DNA of 64,000 bases from Desulfovibrio sp. TomC. Lineage in GTDB: Bacteria > Desulfobacterota > Desulfovibrionia > Desulfovibrionales > Desulfovibrionaceae. Location: positions 1 to 64,000 of the forward strand of contig NZ_JSEH01000006.1 in assembly GCF_000801335.2 (NCBI RefSeq), read 5' to 3'. Shown one piece after another: positions 54,167 to 62,241 of the stretch (the stretch's first letter is position 1; each line of letters starts with the position of its first letter). The notes beneath the pieces are model-generated. The model did not search any database and was not told the DNA's origin. It was given only the letters and a program-made list of their open reading frames with translations. A program made the position numbers and the translations under genes.

Positions 54167-55309
54167 ATGCGGATCAGCAAGTTCGCCATTCCCGAAATCA
54201 TTTTCGGCCGGGGGAGCATCGTCCACTTGGCCTCCTGCGCCAAACGCCTGGGCGCGCGCCGGGTGCTGCTGGTGAGCGACCAGGGGCTGGTCGGCGCCGG
54301 CTGGGTGGAGCGCATCCAGGAAATCCTGCGCGACAACGGCCTGGAATGGATCTTTTTCGACGCCGTCAATTCCAATCCCCGCGACAATCAGGTCCATGCC
54401 GGGGCCGATATTTATAGCCGCGAGCGGGCCGACGTCATCATCGCCGTGGGCGGCGGCAGCCCCATGGACGCGGCCAAGGGCATTGCCACCATTGTCGGCA
54501 ACGGCGGGCGCATCAATGACTACGAAGGGGCCAACCGCATCATGCGCCCCCTGCCCCCCATGATCTTTCTGCCGACCACCGCCGGCTCCGGCTCCGACAT
54601 CTCCCAGTTCTGCATCATCACCGACGTGGCCCGGCAGGTCAAAATGTCCATCATCAGCCGGTCGCTGGTGCCCAACGTCTCCATCATCGACCCGCTGGTG
54701 CTTTTGACCAAGAGCGCGGAACTGATCATCTCCTCGGCCATCGACGCCTTTGCCCATGCCGTCGAGTCCTATCTTTCGCTTTTATCCTCGCCCTTTACCG
54801 AGCATCAGGCCCTAAAAGCCATTCGCCTGATCGCCCACAACCTGCATCCGGCCCTGGAAGACCGCTCCATTGAAGCCCTGGAGAATTTGAGCATCGCCGC
54901 CACCTCGGCCGGCATGTCCTTTTCCAATGCCGGCCTTGGCATCGGCCACTCCCTGGCCCACTCCCTGGGCGGCCGGTTCGACGTGCTCCATGGCCTGGTC
55001 CACCCCATCCTCCTGCCGCCGGTCATGCGCTACAACCTGCCGACCAGCGTGGACAAGCTGGCCAATATCGGCCGCATTGTCTGCGGGCCGCGCATGTGCT
55101 CCAACGAATACATCGCCCAGGCCGGCATTGCCTGGCTGGAACGGTTCTGCGCCGATCTGCATGTGCCGGTGCGCCTGCGCGACATCCTGCCCGACAGCAG
55201 CTGCCTGGAAATCATTGCCAAGGCGGCGGTCAACGACGCCTGCACGCTGACCAACCCCCGGCCGGCCAGCTGGGAGTCGCTGCTTGGCGTGTGTCAGGAG
55301 GCCTGGTGA
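54167..55309 (+). CDS. Iron-containing alcohol dehydrogenase
   Basis: A 380 aa group III (iron) alcohol dehydrogenase, which oxidises primary alcohols with NAD(P). NAD site: VGGGSPMDAAKGIA (~95-110); iron ligands are Asp in AIDAFAHAVESYLS with its His, and His in GIGHSLAHSLGGRFDVLHG. Length is typical (~380-390). ATG at 54167 has GAGGA six bases upstream. Its TGA overlaps the ATG of the histidine kinase by one base, so the enzyme and the two-component pair are co-translated. In Desulfovibrio this family lets the cell use ethanol. Confidence 0.93.
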   Translation: MRISKFAIPEIIFGRGSIVHLASCAKRLGARRVLLVSDQGLVGAGWVERIQEILRDNGLEWIFFDAVNSNPRDNQVHAGADIYSRERADVIIAVGGGSPMDAAKGIATIVGNGGRINDYEGANRIMRPLPPMIFLPTTAGSGSDISQFCIITDVARQVKMSIISRSLVPNVSIIDPLVLLTKSAELIISSAIDAFAHAVESYLSLLSSPFTEHQALKAIRLIAHNLHPALEDRSIEALENLSIAATSAGMSFSNAGLGIGHSLAHSLGGRFDVLHGLVHPILLPPVMRYNLPTSVDKLANIGRIVCGPRMCSNEYIAQAGIAWLERFCADLHVPVRLRDILPDSSCLEIIAKAAVNDACTLTNPRPASWESLLGVCQEAW

Positions 55310-56523
55310 TGCCCGGAAAGGGGCCGTCCCTCGAAGATCTGATCGGGATCGAACACAGCAAGCTGGGCTTTTTCCAGGAGTTGCGCCAGACCATCGAGGC
55401 CTTGAAGGACGCCAACGCCCAGTCCACCCAGCGTCGCCGGGAAATCGCCGCCATCCTCGACGGCATAACCGACATCATGATGGTGCTCTCAAGCGACCTG
55501 CGCATCCTCTCGGTCAACCACGTCTTTCGCCAGACCTTTCCCGACACGCCCCATCCCGAAGGCATGCACTGCTACCAGATCTTTCGCGGCGACGACCAGC
55601 CCTGCCCCAACTGCCCGGCCAGCGCCTCCTTTGCCACCGGCGACATCTGCCGCGAGACCGCGATTTTCAAGATCGGCGGCAAGAACACCCAGTTTGAGAT
55701 GGTGGCCTCGCCCATCCGGCGTCCCGAGGCCCCGGAAAGCCACATCCTGGTGTTCAAGCGCGACGTCAGCCGGGAAAAGGACTATCAGGCCAAGTTCTAT
55801 CAGGCCGAAAAAATGGCCACCATCGGCATGTTGGCCACGGGCGTGGCCCACGAGGTCAATAACCCGCTCACCGCCATCTTCGGCTTTGCCGAGGGCTTGC
55901 GCCGCCGGTTGCCGGCGCTCAAAGAAACGGTTGATCCCCAGGTGATGGAGGACGTGGAAGACTATGTGGCCACGATCATGCGCGAATGCCGGCGCTGCCA
56001 GGACATCGTCACCACGCTGTTGACCTTCAGCCGCCAAAAGACCGTGAGCTTTGCCGCCGTGAGCTTAAACGCCGTGGTCAACGACACGCTCAAGCTCCTG
56101 CGCAGCCATCTGCGGCAACGCAACCAGGCCAAAATCACCATGCGCGTGGAATTAAGCGAAAATCTGCCCATGGTGCACGGCGACGAACATCAGATCAAGC
56201 AGGTCATGCTCAATTTGCTGGTCAACGCCATGGACGCCATCGCCGGCCCCGGGCGCATCATCATCACCACCTTCCAATCCTCCCAGGGCGCGGTCTGCCT
56301 GTCGGTGGAAGACTCCGGGTGCGGCATCCCCGCCGACCACATGGACAAATTGTTCGAACCCTTTTTCACCACCAAGCGCTCCGGCAAGGGCATCGGCATC
56401 GGGCTTTCCACCTGCATGTCCATCGTTAAAAAACACCAAGGGGAAATCGCGGTCAAAAGCGAGCCGGGAAGCGGCGCGACGTTTACCGTCAAGTTCCCTG
56501 TCAATACGGATAAAACCACGTGA
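55309..56523 (+). CDS. PAS-domain sensor histidine kinase
   Basis: A 404 aa cytoplasmic kinase without TM helices. A ~40-residue coiled start (RREIAAILDGITDIMMVLS) leads to a PAS domain (~45-160) that contains CYQIFRGDDQPCPNCP, a Cys cluster seen in related kinases and possibly metal- or redox-sensitive. DHp: ATGVAHEVNNPLTAIFGFAE with the phospho-His (~180); ATPase: VNAMDAIAGPG, VEDSGCGIPADHMD and GKGIGIGLSTCMSIVKKHQG (N, G1, G2 boxes). AGGAGG precedes the ATG. Linked by overlap to the ADH and to the response regulator. Confidence 0.94.
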   Translation: MPGKGPSLEDLIGIEHSKLGFFQELRQTIEALKDANAQSTQRRREIAAILDGITDIMMVLSSDLRILSVNHVFRQTFPDTPHPEGMHCYQIFRGDDQPCPNCPASASFATGDICRETAIFKIGGKNTQFEMVASPIRRPEAPESHILVFKRDVSREKDYQAKFYQAEKMATIGMLATGVAHEVNNPLTAIFGFAEGLRRRLPALKETVDPQVMEDVEDYVATIMRECRRCQDIVTTLLTFSRQKTVSFAAVSLNAVVNDTLKLLRSHLRQRNQAKITMRVELSENLPMVHGDEHQIKQVMLNLLVNAMDAIAGPGRIIITTFQSSQGAVCLSVEDSGCGIPADHMDKLFEPFFTTKRSGKGIGIGLSTCMSIVKKHQGEIAVKSEPGSGATFTVKFPVNTDKTT

Positions 56524-57848
56524 CCAGCCCTTATTCCGTTCTGGTGGTGGACGACGAACCGTCCATCGGCAAGCTGCTCAAAAAAGAACTGTCCACGCCG
56601 TCAAGGGCCGTGACCGCCGCCGAGAGCGCCCAGCAGGCCCGGGAGATGCTGCGCCGCAACACCTACGAGGTGGCGGTTTTGGACCTGCGTCTGCCCGACG
56701 CCGACGGCCTGGACCTGCTGGTGGAGATCCGCCAGCACTCCCCGGACGTCGAAGTCATCATCATCACCGGCCACGGCAACATCGACAGCGCCGTGGAAGC
56801 CATGAAACTCGGGGCCTATGACTACATCACCAAGCCCTTTAATCTCGAAGAGCTGGAACTGGTGGTGGAGCGGGCCTACCAGCGGGCCTGCCTGCGCTTT
56901 GAAAACCGCCAGCTGCGCCACGCCCAGCGCCAGGCCCAGCCCCAGCAGATCGTCGGCAACTCCGCCGCCATCAAGCAGATCCGCTTTTTGATCGACAAAG
57001 TGGCCCCGACCGACGTGCCGGTGCTCATTACCGGCGAATCCGGGTCGGGCAAGGAAGTGGCGGCCACGGCCATCCAGGCCCGGTCCAAACGGGCCGAAAA
57101 GCCGTATGTCATCAAGAACTGCGCCACCTTGCAAAAGGAACTGGCCCGCTCGGAACTCTTTGGCTACGTCAAGGGGTCGTTTACCGGGGCCACGGAAAAC
57201 CGCGAAGGCCTTATGACCTTTGCCAACAAGGGGACGCTGTTTCTCGACGAGATCGGCGAGCTGCCCATGGAAGTCCAGGCCTCGCTGTTGCGCACGCTGG
57301 AAAACAAGACCTACCGTCGGGTGGGCGACAAGGACGAGCGCACTTCCGATATCCGCCTCCTGTTTGCCACCAACCGCAATCTGGCCAAGGAAGTCGAGGC
57401 CGGACGGTTTCACGAGGCCCTTTTTCACCGCATCAACGTCTTTAATATCGAGCTGCCGCCGCTGCGCGACCGCAAGGAAGACATCCCGCTTCTGGTGGAC
57501 TATTTCCTGGGCCGCATCGAAGGCGGCGGGGCCTACCGCGTGTCGGACAAGGCCATGGGCTGTCTTATCAACTACCACTGGCCGGGCAACATCCGGGAAC
57601 TGCGAAACGTCATCGAGCGCGGCGTGATCCTGTCCGAGGCCGGGGTCATCACGGAAAACGCCCTGCCCCGCGAACTGTCGGTCAAGTCCGAGGGCGACAG
57701 CGATTTCCTGTCCCTGGAGGCCGTGGAGCGCGAACATATCGCCAAGGTGCTGGTCTGCTTCGCCAACAACCGCACGCTGGCCGCCACGGCCCTTGGCATC
57801 TCCCGAAAGACGCTCTACCGCAAAATTCGTGAATATAATCTGATGTGA
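56520..57848 (+). CDS. Sigma54-dependent response regulator (NtrC family)
   Basis: A 442 aa enhancer-binding protein. Receiver (~1-120) with LVVDDEPSIGK and the phospho-Asp in VAVLDLRLPDADG; AAA+ (~140-375) with GESGSGKEVAAT (Walker A), TLFLDEIGELP (Walker B) and the sigma54 contact loop YVKGSFTGATENREG, where the usual GAFTGA is GSFTGA; Fis-like HTH at the end (TLAATALGISRKTLYRKIREY). GTG 56520 overlaps the kinase stop (GTGA). It is the obvious activator for sigma54 promoters nearby; which ones it serves is not known. Confidence 0.95.
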   Translation: MTSPYSVLVVDDEPSIGKLLKKELSTPSRAVTAAESAQQAREMLRRNTYEVAVLDLRLPDADGLDLLVEIRQHSPDVEVIIITGHGNIDSAVEAMKLGAYDYITKPFNLEELELVVERAYQRACLRFENRQLRHAQRQAQPQQIVGNSAAIKQIRFLIDKVAPTDVPVLITGESGSGKEVAATAIQARSKRAEKPYVIKNCATLQKELARSELFGYVKGSFTGATENREGLMTFANKGTLFLDEIGELPMEVQASLLRTLENKTYRRVGDKDERTSDIRLLFATNRNLAKEVEAGRFHEALFHRINVFNIELPPLRDRKEDIPLLVDYFLGRIEGGGAYRVSDKAMGCLINYHWPGNIRELRNVIERGVILSEAGVITENALPRELSVKSEGDSDFLSLEAVEREHIAKVLVCFANNRTLAATALGISRKTLYRKIREYNLM

Positions 57849-58209
57849 CGCACCGGCCGGGTCCGGCCCGGCCGGGTAAAAAAGCCACGTCGCCGCCAGC
57901 CCGGCCCGGTCCTCTGGGAACCGGCCGGGGCCAGTTCCGGCCAGCCGGGTCGTCCCATGTCGGCTGGCTACAATAAAATCCAATACTTCCAGTCGCTTCA
58001 AGCACCCAGCTGCCGTCGTCAAACCGCGTGTTACGCGGCCAGGCCGCATTCGCCTCCCCGGTATGTATCTTGCTGTTGGTCACGAAAACCCCCACGCCGG
58101 GTGTGACCGTCCCAACCGGGACAGTCCTCCCCTGGCGCGGCGACGATGCGCGGGCTTGCCTCCCCAAACGGACAGACCGCCCCGCTTCGCCCGACCAAAG
58201 GAGTACGTC
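57849..58209. other. 361-base intergenic region before the cytochrome gene
   Basis: GC-rich without a credible frame. A weak sigma54-like motif (58059-58074) is listed separately. Otherwise nothing distinct. Confidence 0.4.
58059..58074 (+). promoter_or_regulatory. Possible sigma54 promoter of the cytochrome/MCP pair
   Basis: CGGTATGTATCTTGCT has GG and GC at the right spacing and TTGCT, but lacks the C and A after GG. It is 136 bases before the cytochrome start and next to the sigma54 regulator gene. A chance match is possible. Confidence 0.3.
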
Positions 58210-58680
58210 ATGGGAAGGCGAATCATCCAGCCCCTGCTGGCGGCGGCCGCCCTGGCCCTGGCCCTGCCCCTGGCCGCCAGGAGTGAAGAGCCAGCCGCCC
58301 GCTTTGTTGGCAGCGAAGTCTGCGCTCCCTGCCATGCCGCCCAGCACGAACGCTTCCTGCGCTATTCCAAAAAAGCCCATTCCTCCAAAAACCTGCGGCT
58401 TATGGCCAAGGGCCTCACCGACCAGGAACTGACCAGCTGCTATGGCTGCCACACCACCGGCTACGGCCGGCCGGGCGGTTTTACGAGCTTTGCGGCCACG
58501 CCGCAGTTGGCCGACGCCGGCTGCGAGGTCTGCCACGGCCCCGGATCGCTCCACGCCGCTTCGGGTGATCCGGCGGCCATCAAGGGCCGCCTCACCCTGG
58601 CCGACTGCGACCCCTGCCACAACGATTCCCGGGTCCGCTCCTTCGGCTATAAGCCCTTGCTCAATGCCGGCGCGCACTGA
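58210..58680 (+). CDS. Periplasmic tetraheme cytochrome c (c554 family)
   Basis: A 156 aa exported multiheme protein. [23 protein letters not shown] is a signal peptide. Four CXXCH heme sites are visible: CAPCH (~38), CYGCH (~77), CEVCH (~105) and CDPCH (~133), with [11 protein letters not shown] supplying extra His ligands. The pattern [15 protein letters not shown] and [12 protein letters not shown] is that of cytochrome c554/c' type proteins. AAGGAG is six bases before the ATG at 58210. It precedes a heme-c chemoreceptor by 77 bases and may deliver or share electrons with it. Confidence 0.92.
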   Translation: MGRRIIQPLLAAAALALALPLAARSEEPAARFVGSEVCAPCHAAQHERFLRYSKKAHSSKNLRLMAKGLTDQELTSCYGCHTTGYGRPGGFTSFAATPQLADAGCEVCHGPGSLHAASGDPAAIKGRLTLADCDPCHNDSRVRSFGYKPLLNAGAH

Positions 58681-58757
58681 CGCCCTGTCCCGAAACCGCC
58701 CACGGGCGCGTCGGGCCGGGGTTGCCAAGCCCTGCCGCGCCGCGCCGGAGAACCGCC

Positions 58758-60566
58758 ATGGCTGTCCACCGCGTCCGATCCATCCGCGTCAAAGCCCTCG
58801 TCCTGGTCAGCCTGGTGGCTGCCGCCGCCCTGGCCGGGCTCTTTGCCGCCAACACCCTGTGGCAACGCGACATGACCCTGGCCCGCATCCGCCAGACCGG
58901 AGCCGGCGAGGCCGAACTGGTCAAGCTCATCGTCAGCGAACCGATGCTGATCGGCGACAACGCCGCCACCACAGCCCAGTTTCAGAAGATTGCCGCGGTC
59001 GGACAGCGGTTCAAGGCGTTTTTGACCGACTTTACCGGCCAGGTCACCTACGCCACCGACCCGGACAGCCTGCGCCGTCCCCTGGCCGCCTCCGCCCCGG
59101 GACCGGCCCTGGCCGCCATGCTCACCCGCGCCCTGGGACAAGCCGCAGACGGCGACGGCCTGGAAACGGCTCCTGACGGCACGGCCCGCTTTGCCACGGT
59201 CCGGGCCATCAAAAACGATCCCCAGTGCCACCATTGCCACGGCGCCTCCCGATCCATCCTCGGCGCGCTGGTCACCGTGGCCGACGTCAGCCCGGACATG
59301 GCCGCCCTGGCCGCCAACCAGCAGCGCACCGGCCTGCTCTCCCTGGCCGGGCTGGCCGTGCTGGTGGCCGGGCTGCTCCTTTTTATGAAACGCAGCATCA
59401 TCGACCGGCTGGCCTTTCTGGCCGAGGCCAGCCAGCGCATGGCCACCGGTGACACCGCCCCCTGCCAGGCCGTGGCCAACCGCATCGCGGCCCGGCAACA
59501 GCGCGGGACCATGGATGAAATTTCCGTGCTCGGCTCGGCCCTGTGCACCCTGGTGGACAATCTGGGCCAGAAAATCGCCGAAGCCGACGAGAAAAGCCGC
59601 GAGGCGGCGGCCGAGGCCGACCGGGCCGGCGTCTGTCTGGCCGAGGCCGAAGCCGCCCGCGAGGCCGGGGCCCAGGCCCGGCATGAAGGCTCGGTCCAGG
59701 CCGCCCGCACCCTGGAAGGCGTGCTGGTCCATCTGGCCGAGGCCACCGACGCCCTGTCCGAAACCGTGGCCCAGGCCAGTTCCGGAGCCAGCGCCCAGAA
59801 GGATTCGGCCCAGGAAACAGCGGCCGCCATCAGCCAGATGAACGAAACCGTGCTTGACGTGGCCCGGACCGCCGCCGCCGCCGCCAAGACTTCGGCCGAG
59901 GCCAGGGACAAGGCCGACCAGGGGGCGGGCACCGTGCAGGAACTGGCCGGCTGCATTGACGGCGTGCAGCAGCTGGCCGAAGGCCTGCGCGGCGACATCA
60001 TTGCCCTTGGCCGGGAAGCGCAAGGCATCGGCACCATCATCAACGTCATCTCGGACATCGCCGACCAGACCAATCTGCTGGCCTTAAACGCCGCCATCGA
60101 GGCGGCCCGGGCCGGCGATGCCGGGCGCGGCTTTGCCGTGGTGGCCGACGAGGTACGCAAGCTGGCCGAGAAGACCATGCTGGCCACCAAGGACGTGGAG
60201 CGGGCCATCACCGGCATCCAGGCCGGCACCCAGACCCATGTGGCCAGCGTGCAGGCCGCGGCGTCGGCCATCGAAAGCGCTTCGACGCTGGCCAGGCGCT
60301 CGGGCGAGGCGCTTTCCGGCATCGTGGACCTGGTCACCAAGGCCTCCCGGCAGGTGGCCAATATCGCCGCCTCCTGCGAAGACCAGTCGGCGGTCAGCGA
60401 CGAGATCGGCCGGGCGGTCGACAGCATCAGCGCCATTTCCCAGGAAACGGCCCAGGCCATGGCCCAGGCCGACGCCGCCGTTGGCCGGTTGGCTGCCCAG
60501 GCCGAAAGCCTCAAGCAACTCACCGACGACATGCTGGCCCAGCCCGGCTGCCCGGCCCTGACCTGA
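58758..60566 (+). CDS. Heme-c methyl-accepting chemotaxis protein (DcrA-like)
   Basis: A 602 aa chemoreceptor. TM1 ~10-33, periplasmic sensor ~34-190 of the DUF3365/Tll0287-like type with a heme site [10 protein letters not shown] near 157, TM2 ~195-215, HAMP-like region, then the signalling domain with [18 protein letters not shown] and [16 protein letters not shown]. The covalent heme would make it a redox/oxygen sensor, as in DcrA of Desulfovibrio. GGAG is eight bases before the ATG at 58758. Its sensor shows no sequence kinship to other receptors in the window. Confidence 0.93.
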   Translation: MAVHRVRSIRVKALVLVSLVAAAALAGLFAANTLWQRDMTLARIRQTGAGEAELVKLIVSEPMLIGDNAATTAQFQKIAAVGQRFKAFLTDFTGQVTYATDPDSLRRPLAASAPGPALAAMLTRALGQAADGDGLETAPDGTARFATVRAIKNDPQCHHCHGASRSILGALVTVADVSPDMAALAANQQRTGLLSLAGLAVLVAGLLLFMKRSIIDRLAFLAEASQRMATGDTAPCQAVANRIAARQQRGTMDEISVLGSALCTLVDNLGQKIAEADEKSREAAAEADRAGVCLAEAEAAREAGAQARHEGSVQAARTLEGVLVHLAEATDALSETVAQASSGASAQKDSAQETAAAISQMNETVLDVARTAAAAAKTSAEARDKADQGAGTVQELAGCIDGVQQLAEGLRGDIIALGREAQGIGTIINVISDIADQTNLLALNAAIEAARAGDAGRGFAVVADEVRKLAEKTMLATKDVERAITGIQAGTQTHVASVQAAASAIESASTLARRSGEALSGIVDLVTKASRQVANIAASCEDQSAVSDEIGRAVDSISAISQETAQAMAQADAAVGRLAAQAESLKQLTDDMLAQPGCPALT

Positions 60567-60584
60567 CCAGGCGGGCCTTTCCCT

Positions 60585-60614
60585 GCGGCCGGCGGTAGGC
60601 ACGCCGCCGGCCGC
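60585..60614 (+). other. GC-rich stem-loop after the MCP gene
   Basis: An 11-pair stem (60585-60595 with 60604-60614) with an eight-base loop and no T tract. It might stall transcription or protect the 3' end of the MCP mRNA. Confidence 0.55.
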
Positions 60615-60681
60615 CCCCTGCTCCGCGCCCCCTGCTCCGCGCCCCCTGCTCCGCGCCCCCTGCTCCGCGCCCCCTGCTCCG
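60612..60681. repeat. Five tandem copies of a 14-base repeat
   Basis: CGCCCCCTGCTCCG is repeated five times without change, and a partial sixth copy follows. It is a short VNTR-like tract of no known function. Too short and with no spacers to be a CRISPR. Confidence 0.9.
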
Positions 60682-60870
60682 CGCCCTGACTGCCGGACCA
60701 GGCCAAGGTCGCCCGCCCGGAAAAGGAGATGCACTCCTTCCTAAAACGTGCTACGTTTGTCGTAATTTCCAGGCAATTTGCCCGCTATCCCAGGCAGGCC
60801 TTTTTCAGACGCAAAAGGGGTGACATTTTGACCCATTTTTTGCCGACGGCTAGCGCACTTTGTCTTTACG

Positions 60871-60885
60871 GCTGTAACATACAGC
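60871..60885. promoter_or_regulatory. Possible activator site upstream of hnd
   Basis: GCTGT and ACAGC flank five bases in a perfect dyad about 150 bases upstream of the sigma54 motif, the usual distance for an enhancer site. Function inferred only from position and symmetry. Confidence 0.35.
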
Positions 60886-61022
60886 AACTATTACTATTTC
60901 TAAAAAGCTACCCGACCTGTCGCCCTTTTCTTCCTGCCGTGAATCCCCATCCCTGCCCACTGCCACAGCGGCCTGGGAAATCCCAAAAATACAACATACT
61001 GTTTTTAAACAATATTATTAAG

Positions 61023-61038
61023 TGGCCCGGTTCTTGCT
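61023..61038 (+). promoter_or_regulatory. Sigma54-type promoter of the hnd operon
   Basis: TGGCCCGGTTCTTGCT matches the -24/-12 consensus at TGGC, G7 and TTGCT with perfect spacing. Transcription should start near 61049, giving a ~225-base leader before hndA. The upstream DNA is A/T-rich, as for a sigma54 control region. Confidence 0.7.
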
Positions 61039-61119
61039 CAATGGCCAGGGAACGCACTCGCGCCAGGCTGACTCCGGGAGGAAATACGGGCAGCCCAGCC
61101 GGGTGCAGGATACCCCCTT

Positions 61120-61143
61120 AATTTGTGAAAATAATCACAAATT
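61120..61143. promoter_or_regulatory. CRP/FNR-type palindrome in the hnd leader
   Basis: Nine-base arms AATTTGTGA and TCACAAATT around a six-base spacer form a perfect 24-base dyad that contains TGTGA-N6-TCACA, the CRP/FNR-superfamily consensus. It lies ~70 bases downstream of the expected sigma54 start, so it may repress or attenuate, or serve a second promoter. Confidence 0.65.
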
Positions 61144-61274
61144 CCAAAGGGGAAGGACAGGAACGTATAAGGCCCACGCCACTGCTACCGACCGGCACAA
61201 GGCCGCAGGTCTGCACGACGCGCCAAGGCCCAAGGTATTGGACCCTCAAAACCCACAAGGAGAGGTGCCTCCGT

Positions 61275-61790
61275 ATGCAAACTTCAACTTGTCAAGCGAT
61301 CGGTGAATGCCGGATGCCGGACCATGCCGTATTGCCGCAACCACTGTACCGGGAAGTCGTCCAGTTCATTGAGGCGCTTCCGCAGAAAGAAGGCCATCTG
61401 GTCACGGTGCTGCACAAAGCCCAAAGCGTCTTTGGCTATCTGCCCATCGAAGTGCAGCAGTTCGTCGCCGACCACATGGAAGTGCCCCTGGCCCAGGTCT
61501 ACGGCGTCGTCAGTTTCTACACCTTTTTCACCATGGTCCCCAAGGGCAAGCATCCCATCTCCATCTGCATGGGCACGGCCTGCTTCGTCAAAGGCGCGGA
61601 CAAGGTCGTCCATGCCTTCAAGGAGCAGCTCAAGATCGATATCGGCGACGTGACCCCTGATGGCAAGTTCTCCATCGACACCCTGCGTTGTGTCGGCGGC
61701 TGCGCCCTGGCCCCCATCGTCATGGTCGGCGAGAAGGTCTACGGCAACGTCACCCCCGGACAGGTCAAGAAGATCCTGGCCGATTTCTAA
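61275..61790 (+). CDS. hndA: NADP-reducing hydrogenase subunit A
   Basis: A 171 aa NuoE-like [2Fe-2S] subunit. The cluster Cys are in ICMGTACFVKGAD (CX4C) and LRCVGGCALAP (CX3C), as in the thioredoxin-like 24 kDa subunit of complex I. FIEALPQKEGHLVTVLHKAQ and YGVVSFYTFF are the other conserved parts. AAGGAG lies about eleven bases before the ATG. First of four genes of Hnd, the cytoplasmic enzyme that couples H2 oxidation to NAD(P) and ferredoxin reduction. It passes electrons to HndC. Confidence 0.96.
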   Translation: MQTSTCQAIGECRMPDHAVLPQPLYREVVQFIEALPQKEGHLVTVLHKAQSVFGYLPIEVQQFVADHMEVPLAQVYGVVSFYTFFTMVPKGKHPISICMGTACFVKGADKVVHAFKEQLKIDIGDVTPDGKFSIDTLRCVGGCALAPIVMVGEKVYGNVTPGQVKKILADF

Positions 61791-61840
61791 CGGACCAGGC
61801 ACGCGCATCCATCCATGCCCTGCCAGCCAAGGAGCGCCAC

Positions 61841-62221
61841 ATGAGCACCATCGCCACCCTCGATGCCCTGCGGGCCAAGCGCGAAGAGATTCTCGCCCGC
61901 CAGAAGGCTCGCCAGAACAAAGTCCTTATTAACGTATCCCTGGCCACCTGTTCCATCGCCGCCGGCGGCAAAGTCGCCATGGAGGCCATGCAGGACGAAG
62001 TGGCCCTAAACGGACTGACCAACGTGGAATTTATGCAGTCGGGCTGCATGACCTTCTGCTTCGCCGAGCCCACCGTGGAAATCACCCTGCCCGGGAAGGA
62101 CCCGGTTGTTTTCGGCGGCGTGGACGAAGCCAAGGCCCGTGAGCTTGTCACCGAGTACGTCATGAAGGGCGAACCGGTCGAAGGCATCATCCCCGTCACC
62201 TACCAACGAGTGGTCCTGTAA
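61841..62221 (+). CDS. hndB: NADP-reducing hydrogenase subunit B
   Basis: A 126 aa thioredoxin-like [2Fe-2S] ferredoxin-type protein. Cys ligands are VSLATCSIAAGG and SGCMTFCFAEP; VEFMQSGCMTFC and EGIIPVTYQRVVL resemble the HoxF/NuoF N-terminal domain. AAGGAG is six bases before the ATG. It lies 50 bases after hndA and 20 before hndC. In several hydrogenases this domain is fused to the NuoF-like subunit; here it is a separate protein. Confidence 0.95.
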   Translation: MSTIATLDALRAKREEILARQKARQNKVLINVSLATCSIAAGGKVAMEAMQDEVALNGLTNVEFMQSGCMTFCFAEPTVEITLPGKDPVVFGGVDEAKARELVTEYVMKGEPVEGIIPVTYQRVVL

Positions 62222-62241
62222 CGCCAATCGGGAGACGACAC

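Larger units (their letters stand above)
60567..61274. other. 708-base hnd leader and upstream region
   Basis: Holds a strong stem-loop without T tract (60585-60614), five 14-base tandem repeats (60612-60681), A/T-rich DNA from 60730 to 61020, a GCTGT-N5-ACAGC repeat (60871-60885), the sigma54 motif (61023-61038) and a CRP/FNR-type dyad (61120-61143). No coding region is supported in it. Confidence 0.7.

Noticed and set aside
60612-60681. CRISPR array
   Set aside because: The units are adjacent, identical and only 14 bases with no spacers.
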